Below the pieces are notes generated by a model, which had not been told where the DNA came from, made no database searches, and worked only from the letters and a program-made list of their open reading frames with translations. Shown piece by piece: positions 6,899 through 13,937 of a DNA stretch of 13,937 nucleotides (position 1 is the first letter of the stretch; each line of letters starts with the position of its first letter). The stretch is from Fimenecus sp963624605 (GTDB lineage: Bacteria; Bacillota; Clostridia; Oscillospirales; Acutalibacteraceae), in contig CAVFQD010000045.1 in NCBI GenBank assembly GCA_963624605.1, positions 1 through 13,937 of the forward strand, written 5' to 3'. The translations under genes were made by a program, and so were the position numbers.

Positions 6899-8812
6899 TC
6901 AGTTGATAGCCTTTGAAGCTATCTCGTCGTTAAGTCTTGCGATAATATCCGAAAGAGCCATTGAGCCGAGGTCGCCTTCGCCGCGTTTTCTGACGGAAAC
7001 GGTCTTTTCCTCAACCTCTTTGTCGCCCACGACAAACATATAGTTGACCTTCTGAAGCTGTGCTTCACGAATTTTGTAGCCTATCTTTTCGCTTCTGTCG
7101 TCAACCTCAACCCTCATACCGTACTTTTCAAGCTCTGCCTTAATCTCATAAGCTCTGTCGTGATGACGGTCGGCAATGGGAAGAATTCTTACCTGAACGG
7201 GTGAGAGCCAGAGCGGGAATGCACCGCCGAAATGCTCGGTAATAACGCCGATAAACCTCTCAACCGAACCGAATACAACTCTGTGAATCATAACGGGGCA
7301 GTGCTTTTCTCCGTCCGCACCCGTATATTCGAGGTTAAATCTTGCGGGAAGCTGATAGTCAAGCTGTATCGTACCGCACTGCCAGGTTCTTCCGAGAGAG
7401 TCTTTAATGTGGAAGTCGAGCTTCGGGCCGTAGAATGCGCCGTCGCCCTCGTTTACAACATAGGTCTTGCCGACAGAGGTAATAGCGTCCGTAAGAGCCT
7501 TTGTGGCAATATCCCAATCCTCAACCGAGCCTATGTGATCCTCGGGCATCGTGGAAAGCTCGATTTTATACGGAAGTCCGAAGAGGCTGTACACCTCGTC
7601 AAAGAGCTGTGCAATTCTGACAACCTCGTCCTTAATCTGCTCGGGAGCAAGGATAATGTGAGCGTCGTCCTGAGTGAAGCAGCGTACACGGAACAGTCCG
7701 TGAAGCGCACCCGAAAGCTCGTTTCTGTGAACCTTGCCCAGCTCGCCGTAACGGAGCGGAAGCTCTCTGTACGAATGGGGCTCCAGCTCATAGACAAGTA
7801 TCGAACCGGGGCAGTTCATGGGCTTGATTGCAAAGTCCTCGCCGTCGATAACGGTTGTGTACATATCGTCGTGATAATGCTCCCAGTGACCCGAGGTCTC
7901 CCAAAGCGACCTTCTCATAATCTGCGGAGTTGAAATTTCAAGATAATCCCACTTCTTGTGAACCTCGTGCCAATAGTCGATAAGAGCGTTTCTCAAAAGC
8001 ATACCCTTAGGCAGGAAGAACGGCATTCCGGGAGCCTCGTCACGCAGTGCGAAAAGTCCCAATTCTCTGCCGAGCTTTCTGTGATCCCTCTTCTTAGCCT
8101 CTTCGATTCGTGCAAGATGCTCTTCAAGCTCGGAAGCCTTCGGGAAAGCTATACCGTAGATACGCTGGAGCATTTTGTTCTTCTCGTCGCCTCTCCAATA
8201 AGCGCCCGTGCAGGAGGTAAGCTTGAACGCCTTTACGCTGCCCGTCGACATAATGTGCGGACCTGCGCAAAGCTCGTTGAATTCGCCCTGCTTGTAGAAA
8301 GAGATTTTCTCGCCCTTTGAAGCGTGCTCCTTAATAAGTTCAGCCTTATAAATCTCGCTGTTGTCCTCAAAATATTTAAGAGCCTCGTCGGGATTCATTT
8401 CATATCTTTCAAGAGGCAAATCCTCCTTGACAATCTTTTTCATTTCCGCTTCTATCTTTTCAAGAACGTCGGGAGTAAAGGTTACCTCCGAGTCAAAATC
8501 ATAATAGAAGCCGTTATCTATTGCGGGACCGATAGCAAGCTTTGTGTCGGGATAAAGACGCTTGACAGCCTGTGCAAGGATATGCGAAGCCGTGTGCCAA
8601 AAGGTCTTTTTGCCGTCCAAATCGTCGCCGAAGGTAACGATTTCAAGCGTGCAGTCCTCGGTTACGGGGGTACGCAGGTCGCAATACTCGCCGTTTATTC
8701 TGCCGCCGAGAGCCGCCTTGTAAAGTCCCATACCGATGCTCTTTGCGATTTCGGCAACCGTAACGCCGCTTTCAAACTCTTTGACATCGTCTCTCAAAGT
8801 TACTTTAATCAT
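6899..8812 (-). CDS. thrS: Threonine--tRNA ligase
   Basis: 637 residues from the ATG at 8812, which has AAAGGAG 8 nt upstream; an in-frame ATG at 8857 would start inside the T-box terminator and is rejected. Domains in order are TGS (1-60), the editing domain with HTASH (73-77) and CAGPH (182-186), the class II catalytic core, and the C-terminal anticodon-binding domain (from about 540). The zinc ligands expected for ThrRS are present: Cys334 in MNCPG, His385 in QDDAH and His510 in MIHR, very close to the E. coli numbering. Motif 2 is seen in HRNE with the following SGALHGLFRVR. The enzyme charges tRNA-Thr and clears mis-charged serine. Expression is controlled by the T-box leader. The phosphoesterase gene follows after 18 nt. 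Confidence 0.98.
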   Translation of the reverse strand: MIKVTLRDDVKEFESGVTVAEIAKSIGMGLYKAALGGRINGEYCDLRTPVTEDCTLEIVTFGDDLDGKKTFWHTASHILAQAVKRLYPDTKLAIGPAIDNGFYYDFDSEVTFTPDVLEKIEAEMKKIVKEDLPLERYEMNPDEALKYFEDNSEIYKAELIKEHASKGEKISFYKQGEFNELCAGPHIMSTGSVKAFKLTSCTGAYWRGDEKNKMLQRIYGIAFPKASELEEHLARIEEAKKRDHRKLGRELGLFALRDEAPGMPFFLPKGMLLRNALIDYWHEVHKKWDYLEISTPQIMRRSLWETSGHWEHYHDDMYTTVIDGEDFAIKPMNCPGSILVYELEPHSYRELPLRYGELGKVHRNELSGALHGLFRVRCFTQDDAHIILAPEQIKDEVVRIAQLFDEVYSLFGLPYKIELSTMPEDHIGSVEDWDIATKALTDAITSVGKTYVVNEGDGAFYGPKLDFHIKDSLGRTWQCGTIQLDYQLPARFNLEYTGADGEKHCPVMIHRVVFGSVERFIGVITEHFGGAFPLWLSPVQVRILPIADRHHDRAYEIKAELEKYGMRVEVDDRSEKIGYKIREAQLQKVNYMFVVGDKEVEEKTVSVRKRGEGDLGSMALSDIIARLNDEIASKAIN

Positions 8813-8833
8813 ACATATTTCTCCTTTCAACTT

Positions 8834-8877
8834 AAAAAGAAAAGCACTCCATCCCAAATATTATGGGATGAAATGCT
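8834..8877 (-). terminator. T-box leader intrinsic terminator
   Basis: The - strand forms a 13-bp stem (8877-8865 with 8855-8843) including two G-U pairs and a 9-nt AT-rich loop, followed by TTTCTTTTT. It is the OFF structure of the T-box switch, ending 21 nt before the thrS start. Confidence 0.92.
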
Positions 8878-9084
8878 CATAATTAACATTCCACGGTTCC
8901 ACCCGTATTGCAGGGCAAATGCCCTACCGCTTTATTCGACCTTAACGCAGTCATACGGAACGGCTTAATCAACGCTTTCGCCGTTCGCTCGGGAGCGGTA
9001 TCCGACCGTGCCGTCCGATTTCGTTCCAGCCGTGCGAAATCTCTCTCTGCTCGGGCAACGGGTTTCATTCTCCGTCATCGCTTT
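8834..9084 (-). ncRNA. T-box riboswitch, threonine-specific
   Basis: The - strand leader of thrS has the full T-box layout. Near its 5' end Stem I contains an AGAGAGA run and a GATTTCG/CGAAATC helix. The 3' side of the specifier loop reads GGATACCG; the codon ACC (8999-8997) fits threonine. Further down lies the T-box motif GGGTGGAACCGTGG (8904-8891), which can pair with the uncharged tRNA end through UGGA. The implied discriminator base is U. A terminator hairpin follows. Uncharged tRNA-Thr should stabilise the antiterminator and permit thrS transcription. Stem I pairing was worked out by eye, so exact boundaries are approximate. Confidence 0.93.
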
Positions 9085-9099
9085 GCTTTATTACATTAT

Positions 9100-9127
9100 A
9101 TTATACATTTTATATGTCGGTTGTCAA
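9100..9127 (-). promoter_or_regulatory. Sigma-A promoter of thrS
   Basis: On the - strand TTGACA (9127-9122), a 16-nt spacer and TATAAT (9105-9100) match the housekeeping consensus in all twelve bases. Transcription should start near 9093, a few bases before the T-box leader. Confidence 0.88.
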
Positions 9128-9198
9128 GAAATGTTTGAAAAGATTTTTTCATTCAAAAACACTTAACAATTTATTTACAAAAATTTACGCATAAATTA

Positions 9199-9227
9199 TT
9201 GACAAAAGAAGAAAATAAAGTTAAAAT
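9199..9227 (+). promoter_or_regulatory. Sigma-A promoter of the hrcA operon
   Basis: TTGACA (9199-9204), a 17-nt spacer and TAAAAT (9222-9227, 5 of 6 to consensus). The predicted start is around 9234, so the CIRCE operator covers the initiation site. The stretch from 9128 to 9198 is AT-rich and holds no other feature I can support. Confidence 0.85.
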
Positions 9228-9235
9228 TAACACTG

Positions 9236-9262
9236 TTAGCACTCAAAGATAACGAGTGCTAA
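9236..9262 (+). promoter_or_regulatory. CIRCE operator (HrcA binding site)
   Basis: Exact match to the CIRCE consensus: TTAGCACTC, 9 nt, GAGTGCTAA. It overlaps the predicted start of transcription and lies 37 nt before hrcA, so HrcA should repress the whole hrcA-grpE-dnaK-dnaJ operon and its own gene, with release on heat shock. Confidence 0.97.
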
Positions 9263-9272
9263 CGAGTGCCAA
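9250..9272 (+). repeat. Tandem 10-bp repeat adding a third CIRCE half-site
   Basis: TAACGAGTGC occurs twice back to back (9250-9259 and 9260-9269). The second copy creates GAGTGCCAA (9264-9272), 8 of 9 to the right CIRCE half-site, directly after the perfect operator. It may be a replication-slippage duplication or an auxiliary contact for HrcA. Confidence 0.8.
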
Positions 9273-9299
9273 ACAAGTTGTCGGTCAGGTGGTGTTAAA

Positions 9300-10331
9300 A
9301 TGGAAATGACCGAAAGAAAAGAAAAAATACTTGCGGCTGTCGTCGAAAAGTACATTCAGACGGGCGAGCCGGTAGGTTCAAAGGCTCTTCTTGATTCACT
9401 CGGGCTTTCCGTTTCATCGGCGACCGTAAGGAACGAAATGGCGGATTTGAGCGAAATGGGCTATCTCGAACAGCCCCACACCTCGGCAGGGCGCATCCCG
9501 TCAAGTCAAGGGTACAGATATTATGTCGAGCATCTTATGACGCTGTGCGATATGACCCCGAGCGAAAAGAGCATTATAAGCTCAAAGCTTCGTGAGGCTT
9601 CGGGTGAACCGCAAACCCTGCTTGAACGCGCAGGCAACATTCTTGCCGACTTAACCCACTGCGCCGCAGTTTCCACAACCCCGTCGGAGGCTCAGGCGGT
9701 TATCAAAAGGATTGAGCTCGTTCCCGTCGGAACACGCACGGCAATGGTCGTTATGCTGACCGCACAGGGAATACTCAAAACAAAGGTTTGCCGCACGGAC
9801 GGCGAGATAACCTTTGATGTTGCGGAGCATTTTTACAACATCGTAAAGCAGAATTTCATCGGCAAGCCTGCGTCGGACATCACGATTGCAAGGATACAGA
9901 CCTTGGCGCTGTCGCTCGGCGAAAAGGCGCTGACAATGATTCCCCTGCTCGTCGCACTGTGCGACCTTGCGGAGATGTCGGAACGGACGAACCTGCTGCT
10001 TGAAGGTCAGTCAAATCTTCTCGGGCACAAGGAGCTTGAAGCAAACGCCTTTGAGCTTATGGAGTTTTTGAGAAGATCCGAGCCGCTCAACAGGATTTTT
10101 TCACAGAGGACATCGGGCGACGGTCCGAGCGTGCTTATCGGAAAGGAAAATCTTTTCAGGGAGCTTCAGAACTCGACGATGATTTTTTCAAAATATTCGA
10201 TAGGCGGTCACGAGAGCGGAACGCTCGGAATTATCGGCCCCACAAGAGTTGATTACGCACGGCTTATACCGAGCATCAAATATTTAACAGACGTTGTCGG
10301 AATTATTCTTTCAGACAATATGGAGGATTAA
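9300..10331 (+). CDS. hrcA: Heat-inducible transcription repressor HrcA
   Basis: 343 residues, normal HrcA length. The N-terminal winged-helix region (about 1-75) includes the conserved VGSKALLDSLGLSVSSATVRN and the following MADLSEMGYLEQPHTSAGRIPS. The GAF-like and insertion domains follow, and the C-terminus has GPTRVDYARLIPSIKYLT near 318-335, typical of the family. HrcA binds CIRCE and represses class I heat-shock genes; in Firmicutes its activity depends on GroEL. The ATG at 9300 has AGGTGGTG just upstream; a second ATG at 9306 is possible. It is first in the operon, with grpE starting 3 nt after its stop. Confidence 0.97.
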   Translation: MEMTERKEKILAAVVEKYIQTGEPVGSKALLDSLGLSVSSATVRNEMADLSEMGYLEQPHTSAGRIPSSQGYRYYVEHLMTLCDMTPSEKSIISSKLREASGEPQTLLERAGNILADLTHCAAVSTTPSEAQAVIKRIELVPVGTRTAMVVMLTAQGILKTKVCRTDGEITFDVAEHFYNIVKQNFIGKPASDITIARIQTLALSLGEKALTMIPLLVALCDLAEMSERTNLLLEGQSNLLGHKELEANAFELMEFLRRSEPLNRIFSQRTSGDGPSVLIGKENLFRELQNSTMIFSKYSIGGHESGTLGIIGPTRVDYARLIPSIKYLTDVVGIILSDNMED

Positions 10332-10334
10332 CAT

Positions 10335-10856
10335 ATGGCAAAAAAAGAAACCAAGAAAAAGGAACAGGCGGTTGAAGAAAGCGTCGATGTTGAGGTTGAA
10401 GAGGCTAAAGAGCCTACCGAAACCGAAAGGCTTCAGACACAGCTCAACGAGACGAACGAAAAGTTCTTACGCACGCTTGCCGAATACGACAATTAACGTA
10501 AACGCTCGCAAAAAGAAAAGGAGCAGGCTTACGGCGACAGCAAGGCGGCGGTTTTGACGGAGCTTCTCCCCGTTTTGGACAATTTTGAGAGAGCCGCAAG
10601 CAACAAGGAGGCTTCCCCCGAGGATTATCAAAAGGGTGTTGATATGATTTTCAATCAGCTCAACGAGATACTCAAGAAAACGGGCGTTGAAGCGTTCGGT
10701 GAAAAAGGCGAGGAATTCGACCCGAACATTCACTCGGCGGTTATGCACATAGACGACGAGAACGAAAAAGAAAATGTCATAGTCGATGTTTTTTCAAAGG
10801 GTTACAGGCTCGGCGACAGGGTTCTCCGCCACGCAATGGTCAAGGTAGCAAATTAA
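10335..10856 (+). pseudogene. grpE: grpE nucleotide exchange factor, interrupted by in-frame TAA
   Basis: The frame from ATG 10335 (GGAGG 8 nt upstream) reads an acidic, Lys/Glu-rich N-terminus and the start of the GrpE coiled coil, ending NEKFLRTLAEYDN, then a TAA at codon 54 (10494-10496). The same frame continues at once with RKRSQKEKEQAYGDSKAAVL, TELLPVLDNFERA and the C-terminal beta domain (GDRVLRHAMVKVAN) to the stop at 10854-10856. Read through, the product would be 173 residues, a normal GrpE. A Tyr or Phe codon is expected at this site (EYDN-Y/F-RKR), and TAC or TAT to TAA is a single change. GrpE releases ADP from DnaK. The 53-residue stub would lack the dimer bundle and the DnaK-contacting domain. 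Reinitiation at TTG 10554 would lose most of the long helix and lacks a clear ribosome site. It may be a real nonsense allele or a sequencing/assembly error. Confidence 0.9.
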
Positions 10857-10900
10857 ATTTACTATATTAAAGCAAAAATTACATTTCGGAGGTATATATC

Positions 10901-12760
10901 ATGGGAAAAGTAATAGGTATTGACTTAGGTACAACAAATTCATGCGTTGCAGTTATCGAGGGCGGCGAGCCGGTAGTTATCGCAAACGCAGAGGGTGCAA
11001 GAACGACTCCGTCGGTTGTTGCGTTCTCAAAAACAGGTGAAAGAATGGTAGGTCAGGTTGCAAAGCGCCAGGCTATCACAAACCCCGAAAGAACCGTTTC
11101 TTCAATCAAGAGACATATGGGTTCCGATTACAAGGTAAAGATTGACGACAAGGCTTATACGCCTCAGGAAATCTCGGCTATGATTCTTTCAAAGCTGAAA
11201 TCCGACGCAGAGAGCTATCTCGGCGGCAAGGTTTCCGAAGCTGTTATCACCGTTCCCGCATACTTTACGGACGCACAGCGTCAGGCTACAAAGGACGCAG
11301 GTAAAATCGCAGGCCTTGAAGTAAAGAGAATTATCAACGAGCCCACGGCGGCGGCTTTGGCTTACGGTATCGATAAAGAGGACGACCAGAAGGTTATGGT
11401 TTACGACCTCGGCGGCGGCACATTCGATGTATCTATCATTGAAATGGGCGACGGCGTTCAGGAGGTTCTTGCAACGGCAGGTAACAACCACTTGGGCGGC
11501 GACGACTTTGACCAGAGAATTATCGACTGGCTTGCAGACGAGTTCAAGAAAGAACAGGGCATTGACCTGCGTTCCGATAAAATGGCTATGCAGAGATTAA
11601 AGGAGGCGGCTGAGAAGGCTAAGATTGAGCTTTCGGGCGTTACAACCTCGAACATTTCTCTTCCTTTCATCACGGCAGACGCAGCAGGCCCCAAGCACCT
11701 TGAAACAACTCTTACAAGAGCTAAATTCAACGAAATGACGGCTGACCTTGTAGAAGCTACAATGGGACCGGTTCGTCAGGCACTTTCAGACTCCGGTCTT
11801 AAAGCTTCGGAGCTTAACAAAATTCTTATGGTCGGCGGTTCTTCAAGAATCCCCGCAGTTCAGGAAGCAATCAAGTCCTTCACGGGCAAAGAGCCGTTCA
11901 AGGGCATCAACCCCGATGAGTGCGTTGCAGTCGGCGCAGCTATTCAGGGCGGCGTTCTCGGCGGCGATGTCGAAGGCATCCTTCTTCTTGATGTCACTCC
12001 CCTTTCACTCGGCATCGAGACAATGGGCGGCGTAAACACCAAGATTATCGAGAGAAATACAACAATCCCCACAAAGAAGAGCCAGATTTTCTCAACTGCG
12101 GCTGACAATCAGACATCTGTTGAAGTTCATGTTCTTCAGGGCGAGAGAGAGTTCGCAAAGGACAACAAGACCCTCGGCGTATTCCACCTCGACGGCATTA
12201 TGCCCGCTCCCCGCGGCGTACCGCAGATCGAAGTTACATTCGATATAGACGCAAACGGTATCGTTCATGTTTCCGCTAAGGACCTCGGCACTCAGAAAGA
12301 GCAGTCAATTTCAATCACTTCTTCGACAAATATGTCGAAAGAGGACATTGAAAAGGCAGTTAAGGAAGCAGAGCAGTTCGCAGAGCAGGATAAGAAGCAG
12401 AAAGAGGCTGTTGACGCAAGAAACGAGGCTGAACAGCTTGTTTACCAGAGCGAGAAGATTATTTCCGAAAACGGCGACAAGTTCTCCGAGGCTGACAAGA
12501 ACGATGTTCAGCAGAAGGTTGACGCTTTGAAGGAAGCTCTCAAGGGCGAGGACATTGAGGCTATCAAGTCAAAGAAGGAAGAGCTTACACAGTCCTTCTA
12601 TAAGGTATCGGAGGAGCTTTACAAGCAGGCTGCCGCACAGGCACAGGCTCAGCAGGGTGCTGACGGCGCACAGGGTGCAAACCCGCAGGGCGGCGCTAAC
12701 AAGGGCGATGACGGCTACTATGAGGCTGATTACACCGATGTCGAAGACGGCAACAAATAA
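10901..12760 (+). CDS. dnaK: Chaperone protein DnaK (Hsp70)
   Basis: 619 residues. The nucleotide-binding domain starts with VIGIDLGTTNSC (4-15) and includes the phosphate-2 motif VYDLGGGTFDVS and the adenosine motif ILMVGGSSRIPAVQ. The interdomain linker GILLLDVTPLSLG leads to the substrate-binding domain. The lid is followed by an Ala/Gln/Gly-rich tail ending in DDGYYEADYTDVEDGNK. The N-terminal domain lacks the insert found in Gram-negative DnaK, consistent with a Firmicute. ATP-driven cycles bind and release unfolded proteins, with DnaJ stimulating hydrolysis and GrpE exchanging nucleotide. CGGAGGT lies before the ATG. A 44-nt AT-rich spacer separates it from grpE and shows no clear promoter. 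Confidence 0.99.
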   Translation: MGKVIGIDLGTTNSCVAVIEGGEPVVIANAEGARTTPSVVAFSKTGERMVGQVAKRQAITNPERTVSSIKRHMGSDYKVKIDDKAYTPQEISAMILSKLKSDAESYLGGKVSEAVITVPAYFTDAQRQATKDAGKIAGLEVKRIINEPTAAALAYGIDKEDDQKVMVYDLGGGTFDVSIIEMGDGVQEVLATAGNNHLGGDDFDQRIIDWLADEFKKEQGIDLRSDKMAMQRLKEAAEKAKIELSGVTTSNISLPFITADAAGPKHLETTLTRAKFNEMTADLVEATMGPVRQALSDSGLKASELNKILMVGGSSRIPAVQEAIKSFTGKEPFKGINPDECVAVGAAIQGGVLGGDVEGILLLDVTPLSLGIETMGGVNTKIIERNTTIPTKKSQIFSTAADNQTSVEVHVLQGEREFAKDNKTLGVFHLDGIMPAPRGVPQIEVTFDIDANGIVHVSAKDLGTQKEQSISITSSTNMSKEDIEKAVKEAEQFAEQDKKQKEAVDARNEAEQLVYQSEKIISENGDKFSEADKNDVQQKVDALKEALKGEDIEAIKSKKEELTQSFYKVSEELYKQAAAQAQAQQGADGAQGANPQGGANKGDDGYYEADYTDVEDGNK

Positions 12761-12772
12761 TTAAAAGATAAA

Positions 12773-12798
12773 ACGGGAGGAGCGTACACTTCTCCCGT
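12773..12798 (+). other. Hairpin between dnaK and dnaJ
   Basis: ACGGGAGGA (12773-12781) pairs with TTCTCCCGT (12790-12798) over 9 bp with one G-U, around an 8-nt loop. No U-tract follows, so it is not a convincing full terminator. It could protect the upstream transcript end after processing or reduce read-through so that dnaK exceeds dnaJ. Confidence 0.65.
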
Positions 12799-12823
12799 AT
12801 CCCCATTATTTCGGAGATAGAAT

Positions 12824-13937
12824 ATGGCTGATAAAAGAGATTATTACGAAGTCCTCGGCGTTGACAGAAACGCAACGGAGGACGAGATAAAAAAAGCATA
12901 CAGGCAGACTGCCAAGAAGTACCACCCCGACCTTCATCCCGGCGACAAGGAAGCCGAGGAGAAGTTCAAGGAGGCTAACGAAGCGTATGAAGTTCTCTCG
13001 GACGCCGATAAAAAAGCACGCTACGACCAATTCGGCCACGCAGGAGTTGACCCCAACTACGGCGCAGGTCAGGGCGGTTACGGCGGCGGCTTCGGCGGTA
13101 TGGACTTTGACCTCGGAGACATTCTCGGAAGCATGTTCGGCGGAAGCGGCTTCGGCGGCTTCGGCGGACGCTCAAATCCCAATGCTCCGCAGAGGGGCTC
13201 GGACACGCAGGCAAGCGTTACCATTTCGTTTGAAGAGGCGGCAAAGGGCTGTAAGCGCACGGTTGACACGATGAAAATCGATGTCTGCGACGAATGTCAC
13301 GGAAGCGGTGCGGCACCCGGAACCTCGCCCAAGACCTGCCCCGAATGTCACGGCAAGGGTCAGGTTACCTCACAGCAGAGAACACCGTTCGGCGTTATCC
13401 AAACCCAAAAGGCGTGCTCACGCTGTAACGGTAAGGGAACGGTTATCGACAATCCCTGTAAAAAATGCCACGGCGCAGGCAGGATAAGGAAGCCGTCAAC
13501 GATTGAAATAAGCATCCCCGCAGGTATCGACGACCGTCAGGTCATCAACGCAAGGGGTCAGGGCAACAAGGGCATAAACGGCGGACCCGCAGGCGACCTC
13601 AGAGTTGTTGTAAATGTCCGTCCGCACCCGATTTTCGAGCGTGAGGGCTACAACGTCTGGGTTGAAATGCACATAACATATCCCGAGGCGGCTCTCGGCT
13701 GCGAGCTTGAAGTGCCGACGCTTGAGGGCAAGGTTAAATACCATGTTCCCGCAGGAACCCAGTCGGGCGATGTGTTCAAGCTTCGTAACAAGGGCATTCA
13801 GACCCTTAACGGCAGAGGCAAGGGTGACGAGCTTGTAAGAGTTATCGTCGATGTTCCGAAAGAACTCAATGAAAAGCAAAAGGAGCTTCTCAAGCAGCTT
13901 CAGCAGGAGCTTAACGGAAATTCGAGCAGAATATCCG
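12824..13937 (+). CDS. dnaJ: Chaperone protein DnaJ (Hsp40), 3' end beyond window
   Basis: 371 codons are present with no stop before the window edge; a typical DnaJ is about 375-390 residues, so only a few residues are missing. The J domain (about 1-70) has HPD at 34-36. A Gly/Phe-rich region follows (about 80-118). The zinc-binding region has four CxxCxGxG repeats: CDECHGSG, CPECHGKG, CSRCNGKG and CKKCHGAG. Two beta-barrel substrate-binding domains and the start of the C-terminal helix come last. This makes it a class I (type A) DnaJ. It delivers clients to DnaK and stimulates its ATPase. The ATG at 12824 is preceded by CGGAGATAG. It is the last visible gene of the HrcA-controlled operon. 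Confidence 0.97.
   Translation, partial: MADKRDYYEVLGVDRNATEDEIKKAYRQTAKKYHPDLHPGDKEAEEKFKEANEAYEVLSDADKKARYDQFGHAGVDPNYGAGQGGYGGGFGGMDFDLGDILGSMFGGSGFGGFGGRSNPNAPQRGSDTQASVTISFEEAAKGCKRTVDTMKIDVCDECHGSGAAPGTSPKTCPECHGKGQVTSQQRTPFGVIQTQKACSRCNGKGTVIDNPCKKCHGAGRIRKPSTIEISIPAGIDDRQVINARGQGNKGINGGPAGDLRVVVNVRPHPIFEREGYNVWVEMHITYPEAALGCELEVPTLEGKVKYHVPAGTQSGDVFKLRNKGIQTLNGRGKGDELVRVIVDVPKELNEKQKELLKQLQQELNGNSSRIS

Noticed and set aside
7232..7933. Long + strand open frame of 233 codons opposite thrS
   Set aside because: It is antisense to the conserved catalytic core of thrS, has no recognisable domain and reflects codon bias of the real gene.
8812..8857. Upstream in-frame ATG at 8857 as thrS start
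   Set aside because: It lies within the T-box terminator, lacks a ribosome site and would add 15 non-homologous residues. ATG 8812 has AAAGGAG and gives the expected zinc-ligand numbering.
8324..8968. + strand open frame spanning the thrS 5' region and T-box
   Set aside because: It crosses the thrS coding start and the structured T-box leader on the opposite strand; not a plausible gene.
10494..10496. Stop-codon recoding (UAA read as an amino acid)
   Set aside because: yifB/comM, hrcA, grpE and dnaK all end in TAA here, and there is no sign of a reassigned code or of a selenocysteine/pyrrolysine context, which use UGA/UAG.
10467..10748. - strand open frame opposite grpE
   Set aside because: It is a shadow of the grpE coding frame with no independent support.
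13496..13879. - strand open frame opposite dnaJ
   Set aside because: It is antisense to the conserved C-terminal substrate-binding domains of DnaJ and has no own evidence.

Overview
The window looks like a chromosomal segment of a Gram-positive anaerobe of the class Clostridia, probably an Oscillospiraceae/Ruminococcaceae-like gut bacterium. This rests on the hrcA-grpE-dnaK-dnaJ order with a CIRCE operator, a T-box in front of thrS, strong Shine-Dalgarno sites, a SigV/RsiV-type ECF pair, and a DnaK of about 619 residues. The species assignment is inference. A run of ten N at 2476-2485 shows that this is a scaffolded draft or metagenome assembly.

Left part (1-5215). A complete yifB/comM-type AAA+ ATPase gene on the + strand converges with a four-gene operon on the - strand, and a shared hairpin lies between them. 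In transcription order the operon encodes a membrane MBOAT O-acyltransferase (5163-3769), an SGNH/GDSL lipoprotein (3756-2968), an ECF sigma factor (2971 into the N gap) and an RsiV-like membrane anti-sigma factor (N gap to 1614). The genes are separated by 12 nt or overlap by 4 nt. A plausible ECF-type promoter (TGTCAC, 17 nt, CGTC) sits just upstream of the first gene. In Bacillus subtilis and relatives SigV/RsiV senses lysozyme and drives peptidoglycan O-acetylation. Here the same sensor appears to be built into one transcript with a split PatA/PatB-like O-acetylation machine. This is the most interesting hypothesis in the window.

Middle (5215-9127). thrS (threonyl-tRNA synthetase) and a membrane-anchored calcineurin-like phosphoesterase form a second - strand operon. 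It is preceded by a consensus sigma-A promoter and a complete T-box leader with an ACC (Thr) specifier, a T-box motif and an intrinsic terminator. It ends in a strong hairpin next to the MBOAT promoter.

Right part (9128-13937). The divergent + strand heat-shock operon starts with a sigma-A promoter and a perfect CIRCE operator followed by a third, directly repeated half-site. It continues hrcA, grpE, dnaK, dnaJ, the last cut off by the window end. grpE carries an in-frame TAA at codon 54 with intact homology on both sides, so it is either a true nonsense allele or a sequence error. There is no mobile element, CRISPR array, rRNA or tRNA gene that I can see.
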